Assembly (NCBI GenBank): GCA_019916065.1
Contig: CM034240.1
Span: forward strand, 51,112,372-51,176,371
Length of the DNA stretch: 64,000 bases
Direction: 5' to 3'
Source of the DNA: Vitellaria paradoxa
Taxonomy: Eukaryota; Streptophyta; Magnoliopsida; Ericales; Sapotaceae
Of this stretch, positions 11,290 to 22,600 are shown one piece after another (position 1 is the stretch's first letter; the number at the start of each line of letters is the position of its first letter). The notes under the pieces are model-generated. The model was not told the DNA's origin and ran no database searches. It saw nothing but the letters and a program-made list of their open reading frames with translations. A program made the position numbers and the translations under genes.

Positions 11290-11873
11290 TGTTGGGCCTA
11301 TGGTGGTCCACCACCACCTGGGATTAAAACCCATCGATTTTCTTAATTGCCTTGGCCCACGTGACTAAAAAAGAGCAACAATTTTTTTTCTTCTTAGTTT
11401 TATAGACGTGTGCGGCTGAAAAAGAAAGAAAAAAAAAAAGAAAACTAAGGGGTGGCAGTATGTATAGTGGTGCCCAGGAAAAAATTTTTGGTTTTTGTTT
11501 TGGTTCAAATTTGCTTGGAGCTTGAAAATTCAGCAAGTTTAGGTTTTTTCACTGGGTTGGTAAGGTTGATAGATAATCAGGTTATTTTTTCCCTATTTTA
11601 TTGTTTCTCAGTTTTGGTGAATACTTGAGAGTTGTTTGATTATTCAATATAATTGGAGACTTTGTAGCCATTATTATTTTGGTGATATGGAGATTGGCCT
11701 TGTGATTTTTTTTTCCTCTACATTGGAGGGATTTTCCACGTAAATTTTAGTGTCTTATGTGCTTGGATAATTTTCTTATCTATTTGCTTGCTTGGGTTTA
11801 GCCTGCAATATTATTATTTTATTTTCTTTAATTCACACGTGACATTGGTTGGGAGGGTTCTTTTTCCCTAACA
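11290..11873 (+). repeat. Copia 3' LTR, complete
   Basis: This is a 584-bp LTR beginning TGTTGGG and ending TAACA, preceded by a polypurine tract. It defines the full LTR length, against which the 5' LTR is seen to be truncated. Confidence 0.85.
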
Positions 11874-12762
11874 TAGACAACAGTAAACAAAACCTATTGA
11901 CAATTGATTAGAATTGTCATTGCACTAACTTTTTATGGTCTGTACCATCCTTGGTATTGGAATGACCTCCTGACATGTTAAAACTCTCATAATGCTTCCT
12001 TTTTTCTGCTGGGAGCATAAGCTATCTCCAGTGCCAAAAGGATGACCTACATAATTATGCCAATGAATTCAAAACAGTCTTAATGTCTCATATAAAACAA
12101 GGACAACAGCCAGAATATATGAATGATACTGAAAACATTATATATCCACATTCATTCAACTCAAACTATTGAAGTAGCTTATGGTCCTAAAGTGTTAGCT
12201 ACTTTTGCTGGAGATCAGTAATGGTATATTTGCTCAAATTGCTAAAGAAAGGTTGCATAAATCCTTTGAAGTTGAGTTGTTGACATTGAAACAATGGTTT
12301 TGAGTCCAAGGAAGATGAAACTTCACCCCATTTCGTAGCTTTAGTAACCTTTAAGAGGAGTAGATAAGTAATAGTGCAAAATTTAAAATTTAAAATACAC
12401 AGCCCTATTCACTATTTTGCCAAAACAGATATGAAAGTCACCATGTTGTTATTCCTTGTAACACAAGTGTTTCGTGCCACTAATTATACAGGGGATCAAA
12501 TAATTTAAATGGCTTATTTACCCAAAACAAACAATGAGATCTACTCTTCAGATATAAGTAATACCTCCAACCTTAACCATATCAGGTCAATCCAAATTCA
12601 TCAATATCATAGACTGCAATGAATGGTCCACCATACTAACCTCAGCTAAGGAGAAGAAAGAAGAAGTACCTTTTTCAAGTTTGTTTTCCACAAAACAAAC
12701 AAAACATATGTATATCAGATACAAAAGGTGCTTGGCTCAATGATTAATAGAAAAGAAAATTA
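11874..12762. other. Intergenic, no gene
   Basis: Moderately AT-rich single-copy-looking DNA. Nothing recognisable was seen on either strand. Confidence 0.45.
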
Positions 12763-13556
12763 TTTTGGTAGAATTATGCCATTGGCACTATATAAGCAAC
12801 GCATATCAATATTGCATTACCACAATAAGTATCCAAACCCTGTGACAAATGAAAAGACCATACTTTCTATGAATTTTTGGCCAACAAAACAAACAGACCA
12901 TAGGGCTCTGTTTATTTCAATGTAAAATTTTTTCTAAACAATCGGAGCCTTTAGAATGCAAATAAGATATCTTAGAAGGTTTGCCTCGAACTTGATTTCA
13001 CCAAGAAAGAAAAAAATGTTTGTTCATGGTTCCATGAAATTTAAGTATTAATGGAATTATTTCAGAATTACTCATGCTTAATGTTAAATCAGCAATTGTC
13101 TCCTAATTTGTAAGGAAATCAATGAATAATGTAATTCTTTTTTATGGAACAATTCAATATTTTGGTAGAATTATGCCATTGGCACTATATAAGCAACACG
13201 TATCAATATTGCATTACCACAATTGAGTATCCAAACCCTATGACAAGTGAAAAGACCATACTTTCTAAGAATTTTTGGCCAACAAACAACAGACCATAGG
13301 GCTCTGTTTGTTTCAATGTAAAATGTTTTCTAAATAATCGGAGCCTTTAGAATGCAAATAATATATCTTAGAAGGTTTGCCTTGAACCTGATTTCACCAA
13401 AAAGAAAAAAATGTTGTTCATGGTTCCATGAAATTTAAGTATTAATGGAATTATTTCAAAATTACTTATGCTTAATGTTTAAATCAGCAATTGTCGCCAA
13501 AGCTACAAGGAAATGAGTGAATAATGTAATTCCTTTTTAAGGAGCAATTCAATATG
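12763..13556. repeat. 397-bp tandem duplication
   Basis: Two adjacent copies share GGTAGAATTATGCCATTGGC at 12767 and 13164. They stay highly similar through GACCATAGGGCTCTGTTT, ATCGGAGCCTTTAGAATGC and a shared end AATTCAATAT. The few differences are point changes and 1-4 bp indels. The open frame at 12728-12925 is not conserved between copies, so it is not taken as a gene. Confidence 0.85.
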
Positions 13557-13699
13557 GTATGTACAAATCCAATTAAAGCAGGTTGTTGGGATGTTTTGGC
13601 CTATTTATTTTCCAGTCACTCATAAAAATGGTCAATGAATCGTTAGATGCCACTGGGATCTACTAGAAAACATGGTGCATTGAAATCAAGTCTGGAATA

Positions 13700-14245
13700 T
13701 TTATATTTCATTGGAAAGCTTGCTAGGGGAGCAAGCTTAGGAAAGTCCAAATAAATGAGTGCTTCGGGGGTCTTGTGTGATCAGAAAGTCCCTCTCAATG
13801 TGAAGGAAGGTATTTTATAGGGTGGGGTAAGACTAGCGTTGTTTTATAGATTAGAGTGTTGGGCAATAAAGCATAGTCATGTTCAAAAGATGACAGTTGC
13901 AGAGATGAGATTGCTAAAATGGATGTGTGGGATCACAAGGAGAGATAAGATTAAGAACGAGGAGATTAAGGGTAAAGTAGGAATAGCACCGATTGAAAAT
14001 AAAATGAGAGAAAATCGATTAAGATGGTTCGGTCATGTTAGAAGGCGTCCAACTGAGGCACTTGTTAAAAGGCGTGTGAAAGCATGGAGATGACCAAGAG
14101 TAGGAGAGGAAGAGGAAGACCCAAAAGAAGTTGGAAAGAAATTATTAAACATGGCATTGCCTACATGGATTTAATGGAGGACATGACCCTAAATAGATTT
14201 AATTGGCGTCGTCAAATACATATAGTCGACCCCACCTAGTAGGAA
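13700..14245 (+). pseudogene. RTE-type LINE, 3' end of reverse-transcriptase ORF
   Basis: The reading frame contains LECWAIKHSHVQKMTVAEM, LLKWMCGITRRDKI, ENRLRWFGHVRRRP and, after a frame break near 14093, GRGRPKRSW and the end IHIVDPT. This is the characteristic C-terminal region of plant RTE-clade non-LTR retrotransposons. An earlier piece around 13750-13830 reads ASGVLCD and VPLNVKE, also typical. Only the last part is present, as expected for 5'-truncated LINE insertions. A short TTTGGTTTGGTTTATTTC tail follows. Confidence 0.8.
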
Positions 14246-14399
14246 AATGTTTAATTTGGTTTGGTTTATTTCAGTAATTAATATTACGCAAGACTTGTGG
14301 AATTTTTCGCCTTTATAATTCCTTATATAGCATACCACCTTTATCTTATTTCATACCTGCACCTCGGCCCAGAGACCCTCTAATGTAGAATTGGGAAAC

Positions 14400-14900
14400 A
14401 ATCTCACTTGAGGGTGGTCAACGGGAATCTGATCAAATTCCAGACCAAGTGTTTGAGCTGTGAAATAAGAGACCGTTCATCCTTTCCCACCAATAGGCTG
14501 TGTCATCCCACTGTATGGTCATCCACTGTGACCCACAGTTCTACTGTAGCAATCCTTTTGAGGGCCCTATACCGGACCTTGAAGGCCTGCTTGAAGTGGG
14601 AGAATCTGTTACAACAAAATGTTAAGTGATAAATTTTACGAAATAAACATTTATAATGAATAAGATAAAATTGTAAACTGACGAACTTTACCTAGCCTTG
14701 CACTATCAGACACTAAAGGTGCCTGACTGTGCATCGAAGGATGCATCGACATAAAGGGTGATGGTGGGATAGCATCTGCTGAGTTGTTGCCTGCACATGA
14801 TAGATTAAGGCACTCAGCCATCGTCCTAGGACCAGTCTTCTTCCTAGAGCGTCCAACATGGCTCCCTAACTATTCACAAGTTAAATTTATTATAATTTTA
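14400..14900 (-). pseudogene. CACTA second-ORF remnant (tentative)
   Basis: On the minus strand, downstream of the transposase piece at 14914-15298, the segment near 14780-14870 reads VGRSRKKTGPRTMAECLN. The segment near 14410-14590 reads RIATVELWVTVDD and KDERSLISQLKHLVW. Order and style fit the accessory ORF of plant En/Spm elements, but the match is weak and interrupted. Confidence 0.35.
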
Positions 14901-14913
14901 AAAAAATAAATAT

Positions 14914-15298
14914 TTAAAATCTACTTTGTTTGGATAAAAAAGTACACAACCCTGTATTAGGTTTGTAAATTAACCGTATCTCCTTCGACCGTGTCCCTGA
15001 CCCAATTAACATCTTCATCACGTTGGACAAACGCATCCTGGTAAAGAACTTGTTAAGCGAATGCATCAATATCTGGCTCATCACATTCAATACGATACAC
15101 TCCCCTTCTCGACATTTTAACCGTAATTTGCCAATTAAGATTGGCTCGATCTCCAATATAGTAAACTTGCTCTGCCATGAACGCCAGTATGTACGATTTA
15201 TTTTCTATTCGTACATCCTGGTATAACAAATGACTTACTAGGTCAGTGGCACAACTGATTGGGTGTTGAAGAGCACGAACCGACGAGCTTGGATCCAC
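14914..15298 (-). pseudogene. CACTA (En/Spm) TNP2-type transposase, C-terminal DUF4216-like remnant
   Basis: In two overlapping minus frames joined by a shift near 15060, the sequence reads SYILAFMAEQVYYIGDRANLNW, then QITVKMSRRGVYRIECDEPDID. This pattern (residues before QVYY, then an acidic residue, NW and RG.Y) is typical of the DUF4216 segment near the end of plant CACTA transposases. The catalytic part is absent. It abuts the truncated end of the gypsy element, so one probably inserted into or was deleted with the other. Confidence 0.55.
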
Positions 15299-15600
15299 TG
15301 AATGTGGTTGAGATCAAATGACGTGCCCCAATAGGACCTTTATTTATCTGCTTCGGCCTGGTTAACTTTCTTTGGACATCGTCGTTTAGATATGCATGCT
15401 GGTCTGGCCGCCATGCTGGTACAGTCGCTATACTGGTATGGCCGCCTTAGGTTTTGACTTTAACTCTAACTGTCATACTTCATGTGCTTACGCAGGAACT
15501 AGATGAGTAAATTTAGCTAAAAAATCCGCTAAGAATTATGCTTTTATTGCTGTCCTTTGGCTAACATACTAGTAATGTACTTACCAAAAAAAAAAATACA
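15299..15600. other. Junction between CACTA remnant and gypsy element
   Basis: A short imperfect repeat (GCTGGTCTGGCCGCCATGCTGG, then TACTGGTATGGCCGCC) lies at about 15400-15450. No integrase or 3' LTR of the gypsy element is visible, so the element ends here by truncation. Confidence 0.4.
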
Positions 15601-15619
15601 TGTTAATAATGTCAGCTTT

Positions 15620-16550
15620 TTTCAACAATTGGCCAATTAGTTGGTCAACCACCACTTGAACGGAATGGCTGTGGAAATAGTGGGCCAATTTCTTGGACAT
15701 CATCACCAGAGCCAACGTGAATTTCTTTAAAGGAAAGTATCTAGTCTCTACCCCCTGTAGAGTTTTGCTTGCAAAGTAAATAGGTTTCTATGTTCTATCT
15801 TCGTCCTTAAGCAAAACAGCACTTAGTGCATGATTAGACATAGCAAAATACAACTGCAAAACATCTCCTGGTCGAGGAGTTGTCAGAATTGGTGCAATGA
15901 TTAAGTCCACTCTAGCATTGGGTCTGCTTCTTCATCCTATATCATCTTATTTGCCCCATTTAAAAGTTTGAAAAATAGTCAGCACTTGTTTGATGCTCAG
16001 CTAATGAATCTTTTTAGTGTTGCAACGATTCTCGTGAGCTTTTGTATTTTCTTTTTTGTACGAGGCGGGAATATAGCCTGAATAACATAGATTTGGTCGG
16101 GGTCTACTTTTATTTCTCGCTTGGTGATCAAGTGGCCCTAAAACTTCTCGAACTAACTCCAAAGGCATATTTGGCAACATTAAGTTTTAACCCATACTCA
16201 TCAAGTATGTTAAATACATGCTACAACTGTTGAATATGGGTTTCAAACTCTTTGCTTTATACCAGCATATCATAAATATAGACCTCTATAGTCTTACCAA
16301 GGTTGACCTGGAATATTTTTGTAACTAAACATTGATAAGTGGTATCAACATTCTAGAGCCTCAAGGACATAACTTTGTAGCAGTATATCCCCCTCGAGGT
16401 GATGACAACAGTTTTCTTTTCGTCAGGCTGGTGCATAGGGATCGAATGATATCCCTTACATGTGTCCAGAAATAACATCTTGGCCCTCCTCGCTGTTGAG
16501 TCCATAAGTGGTCGATCTTCGAGAGTGGAAATGGATCTTTGAGACATGCT
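15620..16550 (-). pseudogene. Gypsy reverse transcriptase / RNase H remnant
   Basis: The frame from 16547 reads KMLFLDTCKGYHSIPMHQPD, then KKTVVITSRGIYCYKVMSL and YQCLVTKIFQVNLGKTIEVY, a standard gypsy RT core. The catalytic YVDD box reads YIYD at about 16269-16280, so the first aspartate is lost. After more breaks, RNase H text such as KPIYFASKTLQG follows around 15,750. The missing Asp and the stops make it inactive. Confidence 0.8.
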
Positions 16551-17229
16551 TTATTTAGATCTGTGTAGTCAATGCAAATTCTCTACTTCCCGTTTTTCTA
16601 CTTCCCGTTTTCTTCTTCACGACTACTGTGTTCGCCAGCCACTCGAGATATGATACCTCCCTAATGGCCTCAGTTTTCAATAGTTTACCGACCTCCTCTA
16701 CGACTACCTTAGCATGTTACAGAGCAGACATTCTTATTTTTAGGATCACCGACTTAGTACTTCGATTGATATTCAGCTCATGACTCATAACTTCAAGAGA
16801 AATACCTGGCATCTCCTAAGGCATCCAAGCAAATGTCCTAATGTTCTTTAAAAGCATCTTAATCAACTCAAATTTTTCCTCGGGCCCTGGGTTCAACCCG
16901 ATCAGAAAAACTTATCATCCTCGATTAGGCATATCTGAACCTTCTCCAACCCTTCAATTACTTTCTACTCTAGGTTCCATCCAACGTCATCGATTTGGGA
17001 GCATCTTCCGGCAGTTCTGTAAGTTGAACCTGCTTGAGTAAGGGCTTGGATTTCAAGGTAGCAGTGAAATACCTTCTCGAAATATTCTGGTCTTCTCTAA
17101 TCTCTATCACCTCATCGCCATATGGGAACTTGAGAACTTGGTGATAAGTAGAGGAAATTGCCTTTAACATGTGAATTCAGGATCTCTTTACAATTGCATT
17201 GCAGGAAGACGGTGCGTTCACCACTATAA

Positions 17230-17456
17230 ACTCACCTCATACTCCACCGGTCCTGCTCGAGCAAGTATATGACCCTTCCTAGTGGCCAAATTGCTACAAA
17301 GTTGAATCTAACGAGTGGGGATTCAACCAACTCTAAGTCCTCTTCAGTTAGTCTCAACTTTTTGAATAGACTTAGAAACATTACCTTAGTTGAACTTCCA
17401 GCGTCAACTAGGATCTTTTTTACATTTGACTCAAACATCTTTAGGCTAATCACCAA
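17230..17456 (-). pseudogene. Gypsy aspartic protease remnant
   Basis: The 74-residue frame has VKKILVDAGSSTKVMFLSLF. Plant gypsy proteases commonly show D-x-GSS in this place (catalytic Asp near 17403), followed by KKL.L.E.DLE. It is separated from gag and RT by stops. Confidence 0.65.
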
Positions 17457-17799
17457 GGCATCATTGTGTCGTCGCTACTCCTCATCCCATTCATCTTCAA
17501 AAAATGATATTCCCTGAGCAGCTTCCCTTCTCGAACGTTTGCTTAGGGCAGCATCCACTTTCAGCACTTCTCCAAACCTGCCGAGGTACTGTTCTTCTCA
17601 TCTGGGATAAGTGATAATACCTTGTAAGCGATCATGGCCTCTGTATTTTCCTTCTTGGCCTAGCCCTTGGTGGAGGCTGAGTTTTTCTTCATCATCTCCT
17701 TAGCCGTTTGGTTCTTCTCTCCTGGTCCTTTGATCACTCTTTGATTTCCTCGTTGAGCTTAGGGCTGCTGTTCCTCTTCACACATCTTGGCCTCATCGA

Positions 17800-18905
17800 T
17801 ATACTCTTTCAGATGACCTTCTTTTACCAAATCCTTTAGGAGGTATCATAAGGCGTGACATGCCCTAGTGCAATGCCCCTTGACGCGGTGACAAGAACAG
17901 TAGTCTCTATGAGTCTCTTTGCCTAGGAAATCAAGCAATCTCCTCGGCCACCTAAAATACGGCTTGTCTTTAATAAAATGGAGTATTTAGAAAATTGACT
18001 CCTTAAACACTATGTTAACAGCTTTAAAGACTGACTTCTTATCCTTGATAAATTGTCTTCTCCCTTCTCGCTGTTTTCCTACCTTGGACCCTATTGGCTT
18101 CACTTCCTTCTGACCGACTGTCTTCGTTTTATCTTCCACTTTGGCATATTTCTCTATTTTGCTCATCAAGTGTGACATGTTTACTGCTAGTTTCTTTGTC
18201 AAAGAAAGTAAGAGTTTTTTACCTTTCTATAATCCCAATTTAAAGAAAGTGACTGCCAACTATTCAGAGCAACCATCTACTTTATTGTACACCTCCATGT
18301 ACTTTCAGGAATAATCCCTAAGGCTTTTGTTATTCCTCTTCTTTATTGTGAGAAACACATTAGCAGTTTTTAGTTTCTTTGCATTAGCCAAGAATCTGGT
18401 GACGAACTCCTCTGCAAGTTGTCACCAATTGCTGATACTGCCCTGGAGGCGATTTGTGGAACCACTAGAGGGCAACATCCCCCAAACTTGATGGAAAAAC
18501 TCAGCACATTAACTCATCATTCCAGCTCCATAATGTTATAACCTGCATGTAATGCCTGTAATGTGCTAATGGGCTTGATTTCCCGTCATACATTGTAAAA
18601 CGGGGTGTCATAAACTTCTTTGTGGGCTCTGCTTCTGTAATATCACTAGTAAACGGAGAAGTAGAAATCCGTTCTAGTGCCCTTCTCATCATCACCCAAG
18701 TGGACTGTTTTGAGTTTTTCCACTCAATATATTGCATTTTCTCCACCTCCTTAGTCTTGCTAGCCTTCTTTGCCTTTGTGGGTGCCACATCATCTCTTGA
18801 AGAGCTCCCTACTTCATCTTGTTGCTTATTCCACTTGGAATACTTCTTTCTAAGAACATCATCTTTCTGTTGAGTCCTCGCTACCCTAGTCTTTTGTTGT
18901 TGCAT
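17800..18905 (-). pseudogene. Gypsy gag remnant
   Basis: From 18905 the frame runs 134 residues with a lysine-rich N-part, then ISTSPFTSDITEAEPTKKF and FTMYDGKSSPLAHYRHYM, the plant gypsy gag start. Near 17870-17915 the minus strand reads YCSCHRVKGHCTRACHAL, the usual zinc-binding-like segment (Y-C-x2-H-x3-G-H) before the protease. Frame breaks lie between. Confidence 0.7.
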
Positions 18906-18959
18906 GGACTCTCAACGTTGAATATGGGTCAAATGTGTACTCACTGGTTTAACTTCAGG

Positions 18960-20625
18960 AGCCATTGATTGCACTTGAAAAGTGTTATTACAAACTCCAC
19001 TTTTTGTATAACTTTTGATGCATTTAAGTGGTTTATTTTGAAGTTTTATCATTATTTTATTACTTATAGTATTTATTTTCTTAATTGTAGGGAAAAAGGC
19101 AAAATAAGTGAGATTAACAGCGATGAAAGTGGCTACCGAGGAGAAAAAGATGGTCTGAAGTTCAAGATGGTTGAAGTGGTGTGCAGCTGAAGTTCCAGCT
19201 TGACACCCTCTGAAGCCTGAATCCATCATCTTCAAAGTCAAAATCGCATTGGAAGTTAAGGACAGAAAGCTGTCAGAAGCAGCAAACGAGAAGCAGAACT
19301 TGAAGAGCAAAGTTTCTCTGGTCCAGACCCCCTGCCAAACGGTCCGGACCACAGTGTGTTATGCTTGCGTGGCTTAATTCCATCTTTTAGGGTTTTCCTT
19401 GCAACTTCTTTATAACCCATGCTACATGGCCGACCCTAGTGCAGCAATAGTTTGGTTTTACATAGCCTTAGTTTAGTTTTTCCATTCTTTTTAGAGTTTT
19501 AGATAGTTTTTAGAGAGTTTTAATGTTCATGTAATGCTTTTACGGATCTTGGAAGCCTTCGTAGTTTTCGTTACAACCGTAGTTATTTAATACTCTGTTT
19601 CAGCATTGATTTCAGAGTACGTTTACTTTCGTTCTTCATTTTAATAATATTGTTTCTTCATCTTATTCTTTAGATTTTTTAAATATGTGTTCGATGATTG
19701 ATTTTATTTCGTTTAAAGTTATGTTAGCGTAAAATCCTAATTCTTGATTCAACGAATCAAGGAATGGTAGGTTACTCTGATCTATGGGATGTGCGTAGAG
19801 ACCTTCGCATGGTTTGCAAAAACTCATGCGTAGGGATCTACAATTGTTTAAACCTAGTTCAGTATCTTTCAAAAACTTTCGAAAACGACAACCTTTGACT
19901 ATATTCTCTATAATCACTGGTAAATGTTTTCGATTAAAATTTTCTTAATAATTTTGAAGAACTGAAAATTCAGATTTTGAATCCAAATTTGAATTGGTTT
20001 ATTTCAGAAACATTCGAAAACGAAAACCTTTGACTATATTCTCTGTAATCACTGGTAAGGTTTTCAATTAAAACTTTCTTAATAATTTTGGATAAACTAA
20101 AAATTTGGATTTGAATGTGAATTCGATTAGGATTGTTTGAGAACCCTTCGAAAACAGAAGTTTTTGACTATATTCTCTGTAATTATTAGTAAAAACTTTT
20201 GATTAAAACTTTCTCAATAATTTTTAAACAATCCTAATTTAGGTTTATACCCAAGGATTCTATCACATCCCATAGTGAAGATGTAAACTATCTGGAATTG
20301 AAAGTTGAATCAAGAATTGTAAATTATCTTGAATGCGTAGTGTTATTGCTTTCGTTTTAGTTTAATTTAACTGTTGCTATTTACTTTATTTATTTAGTAG
20401 TTAGTAATCAACACTTTTCAAAACCCAACATAAATTTTTTTTTTCCTATTTTTAAAACAACATCAATAGGTAGAAGAACTTAGAAAATCTTAGTGTTCAA
20501 TCTCATAGTTCCCTGTGGATTCGACCTCGGACTCACCGAGTTAAAACTACACCGCACACCCTTGCACTTTGGAGTTAATTTAGACGCACTATCTAGAAGC
20601 GGTCAGCCATCATGGCGATCACGTC
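18960..20625 (+). mobile_element. LTR-like insertion inside the gypsy gag
   Basis: This ~1.65-kb plus-strand segment separates the gypsy gag N-terminus (20650-21070) from the rest (below 18905). It has features of a plant LTR: GTTATTACAAACTCCACTTTTTG near the left end and a TTTATAACCC TATA-like box near 19410. Near the right end is the phrase TCCCTGTGGATTCGACCTCGG that many plant gypsy LTRs carry. It then ends CCATCA followed by TGGCGATCACG at about 20612, in the place of a TGGCGCC-type primer site. Exact borders and target duplication were not fixed. Confidence 0.5.
19865..20270 (+). repeat. Three-unit ~135-bp tandem repeat in the LTR-like insertion
   Basis: TTTGACTATATTCTCT occurs at 19894, 20029 and 20163 (spacing 135 and 134). 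Each copy is preceded by TTCGAAAAC and followed by a TTAAAACTTTCTTAATAATTTT-like segment. Units differ by point changes. Confidence 0.85.
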
Positions 20626-20649
20626 AACAGCGCGCCTAGAGCTTGGAAT

Positions 20650-21070
20650 CTTTTCACCATACACTTCTACCCTTTTCCCAAGACATGTCTCAAGTTGATC
20701 GTTGTACAACTGATTGTAATCTTCATTCGTCTGGAATCAAGCTTCTCATAATCAGAGAGATCATTATCAACCTCTTTTCCCTTCTCCTCACTAAGTTTCT
20801 AGAGGATTTTCTCCAACTCTGCCTATTTTGCATCCGTAAGGTCTTGTAACTCCTACCTTCTTCTTGCTACTTTAGGGTCACTAACTCTGACTTAGGGTAG
20901 CAATAGTTATCGTATTTCCTTTCTGCTTGGCAACCTTTACATCTACTGCTCCCTTGTGAGGATTGTGGGGGTGTCGTATCTTCGCCAAAAGCCATAATCG
21001 GTAAAAATTTGAAAAAAAAGAAAAATGTCAAGAGCAGAAAAAATGTGGGAAACAAAGAAACGAGTCCTAC
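20650..21070 (-). pseudogene. Gypsy gag N-terminal remnant
   Basis: On the minus strand a start-like MAFGEDTTPPQSSQGSS lies near 20990, just inside the primer region. A degenerate Q/E/R-rich stretch follows to about 20650. It continues into the gag at 18905 once the inserted LTR-like element is removed. Confidence 0.55.
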
Positions 21071-21083
21071 GATGGCCACCAAA

Positions 21084-21657
21084 TGTTCGACAATAAAAAA
21101 ATCACTGCCAGAACTGCTCACTATATTAACCAGGAATCCAAATACAAGCCTAACAAGCACAAAAGAAACAGAGGTTATGACCGGAGAAAGGGTCCCCAAC
21201 CAGGAAATCCTTCGATGATTAAGTCAGTTAAGGCTTGAAAGAAGTATGGAACGAAAAGTAAATAATAAAGTATTATATTAACAATAGTGAGAGTACCTGA
21301 ATTTTGGAGCTAAGTATTCTATTTATAGTAAAGTGGCGTGAATAAATTAATATGTAAAAGATCAAATTGCAATGATGTTCTCGAATATACCACTTCTACT
21401 TTCCCTTAAATATCTTTCGCTTCTCATTTAATACCCCTCGTATAGGCGAAATGGGCGTCTGAATAGACATATTATAACTTTGGGAACTATTCACACGTCA
21501 CATATATCTTTCACTTGTGACGAAACAGACTAATTAACTGGATTAACTTTTAGGTAATAAATTCAGTTTATTTATTACCATTTCACATTTATAATTATGA
21601 TTACATTACCAAACAATAGGGCCTAACTACAATAATTTTCTGATTATTAGACCAACA
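21084..21657 (-). repeat. Gypsy 5' LTR
   Basis: On the minus strand the LTR starts TGTTGGTCTAATAATCAG at 21657 and ends TCGAACA at 21084. The adjoining TTTGGTGGCCATCG is close to the TTTGGCGCCCACCG found at this place in many plant gypsy elements. A TATAAATAGAATAC box within it is the likely element promoter. No second LTR was found. Confidence 0.75.
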
Positions 21658-22600
21658 CCGAGTACCCTTATAATGTGCTCAGAAAAATGCCACGTGTATT
21701 ACCCTTTTTATGATCAGGAAGACCAATAACTTATTTTATTTTATTTTATTTTTTCGGTGGGGAGCTGGTATGAGAATGAAAATAATTCTTGTTTATGATC
21801 ATGCATACAACCAAAAGCAGCACGCTTTTTCTGCCTTTTTATTACTTTCCAACCAAGCCTTTTGTTTGTTTCCCATGGCTCTACTGGCTTTTTTTCCTCT
21901 CAACCCAACATGGATAACCTTTTGAATTGACACTGCCAGAGTCACGTGACTCAACGTGATAATGCACATATTAAGTAATTTTCAAAAGAATTCAACATTA
22001 GAGCCGTTTGGTTGGTGAAGATGTACATTAGAAGTACAAATATTTAATATAAAAGTAATATGTAATAAATTTTAATTAAAAATATAAAAAATTAATAAAG
22101 ATTAATAAATTTTAGTTAATCTTGACACAACAAATACTTATCTATACTCTCTGTGTATTTAATATCAATTTCAATAATTCGTCGCCCCCCTTGAATATAG
22201 ATCAGTTCCACGTGACACCTTGTCGACAATGTGTATGTATATGTATATGTATATGTATAATATCTACTTCAATAATTCATAGACCTTACTCAAGAGAGAT
22301 CTTGAATATAACTAGCGATAGCTTCAAGAAGTATATAAAATCAAAGACTCAACCTGTTAATGTCTAGAGGTATTATTGTTATTAATTACCCACTCAACTG
22401 TACCGGGTAATATTAGTTCTATTTGAAGTGACAAAAGATTCTAAAAAATGATAAAAAAATTAAAAAATTTTAAAAATTATTTATTTTTTATTTTAATGTA
22501 CGAATTACAAACTCATAATTTATTTCATTTTATCTTACTTTTTTATCACTTTAAACATACATATTATGTACCAGGATTAAAAGTAATCAACTGAGTTGTG
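21658..22600. repeat. Subtilase-cluster flank block, unit 1
   Basis: It contains CTTTTGTTTGTTTCCC, CTACTGGC and AACATGGATAACC, then GACACTGCCAGAGTCACGTGA at 21929-21949. The same ordered phrases recur at 31180-31421 and in part at 42900-42987, and inverted near 28437. This block marks a duplication unit shared by the subtilase copies. No gene is present. Confidence 0.6.

Larger units (their letters stand above)
9096..11873 (+). mobile_element. Internally deleted Ty1/copia retrotransposon
   Basis: A 2,778-bp insertion is flanked by TAGAT (9091-9095) and TAGAC (11874-11878), a 5-bp target duplication with one mismatch. Both LTRs start TGTTGGGCCTATGGTGGTCC, and the right one ends CCCTAACA. The left LTR matches the right only to about 9540. 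There the sequence jumps directly into the end of pol, so the rest of the left LTR, the primer site, gag, protease and integrase are missing. The purine-rich stretch just before 11290 (GGGTATGGAGAGGGAGAT) is the expected polypurine tract. Many stops show the copy is old. Confidence 0.88.
15600..21657 (-). mobile_element. Ty3/gypsy retrotransposon, minus strand, 3' truncated
   Basis: Read on the minus strand the order is 5' LTR (21657-21084), primer region, gag N-terminus, an inserted LTR-like element, gag, protease, reverse transcriptase and RNase H. Sequence is then lost before integrase and the 3' LTR. Gag with SPFTSDITEAEP and a protease with ILVDAGSST fit the Tat-like branch of plant gypsy elements, which is inference. 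All ORFs are broken. Confidence 0.8.

Noticed and set aside
14408..14629. Plus-strand 73-residue open frame
   Set aside because: The minus strand gives the more family-like reading (CACTA second ORF). The plus frame shows nothing recognisable.
20867..21199. 110-residue minus-strand open frame with a hydrophobic stretch
   Set aside because: It runs from the gypsy LTR through the primer region into gag. The hydrophobic part is LTR sequence, not a membrane protein.
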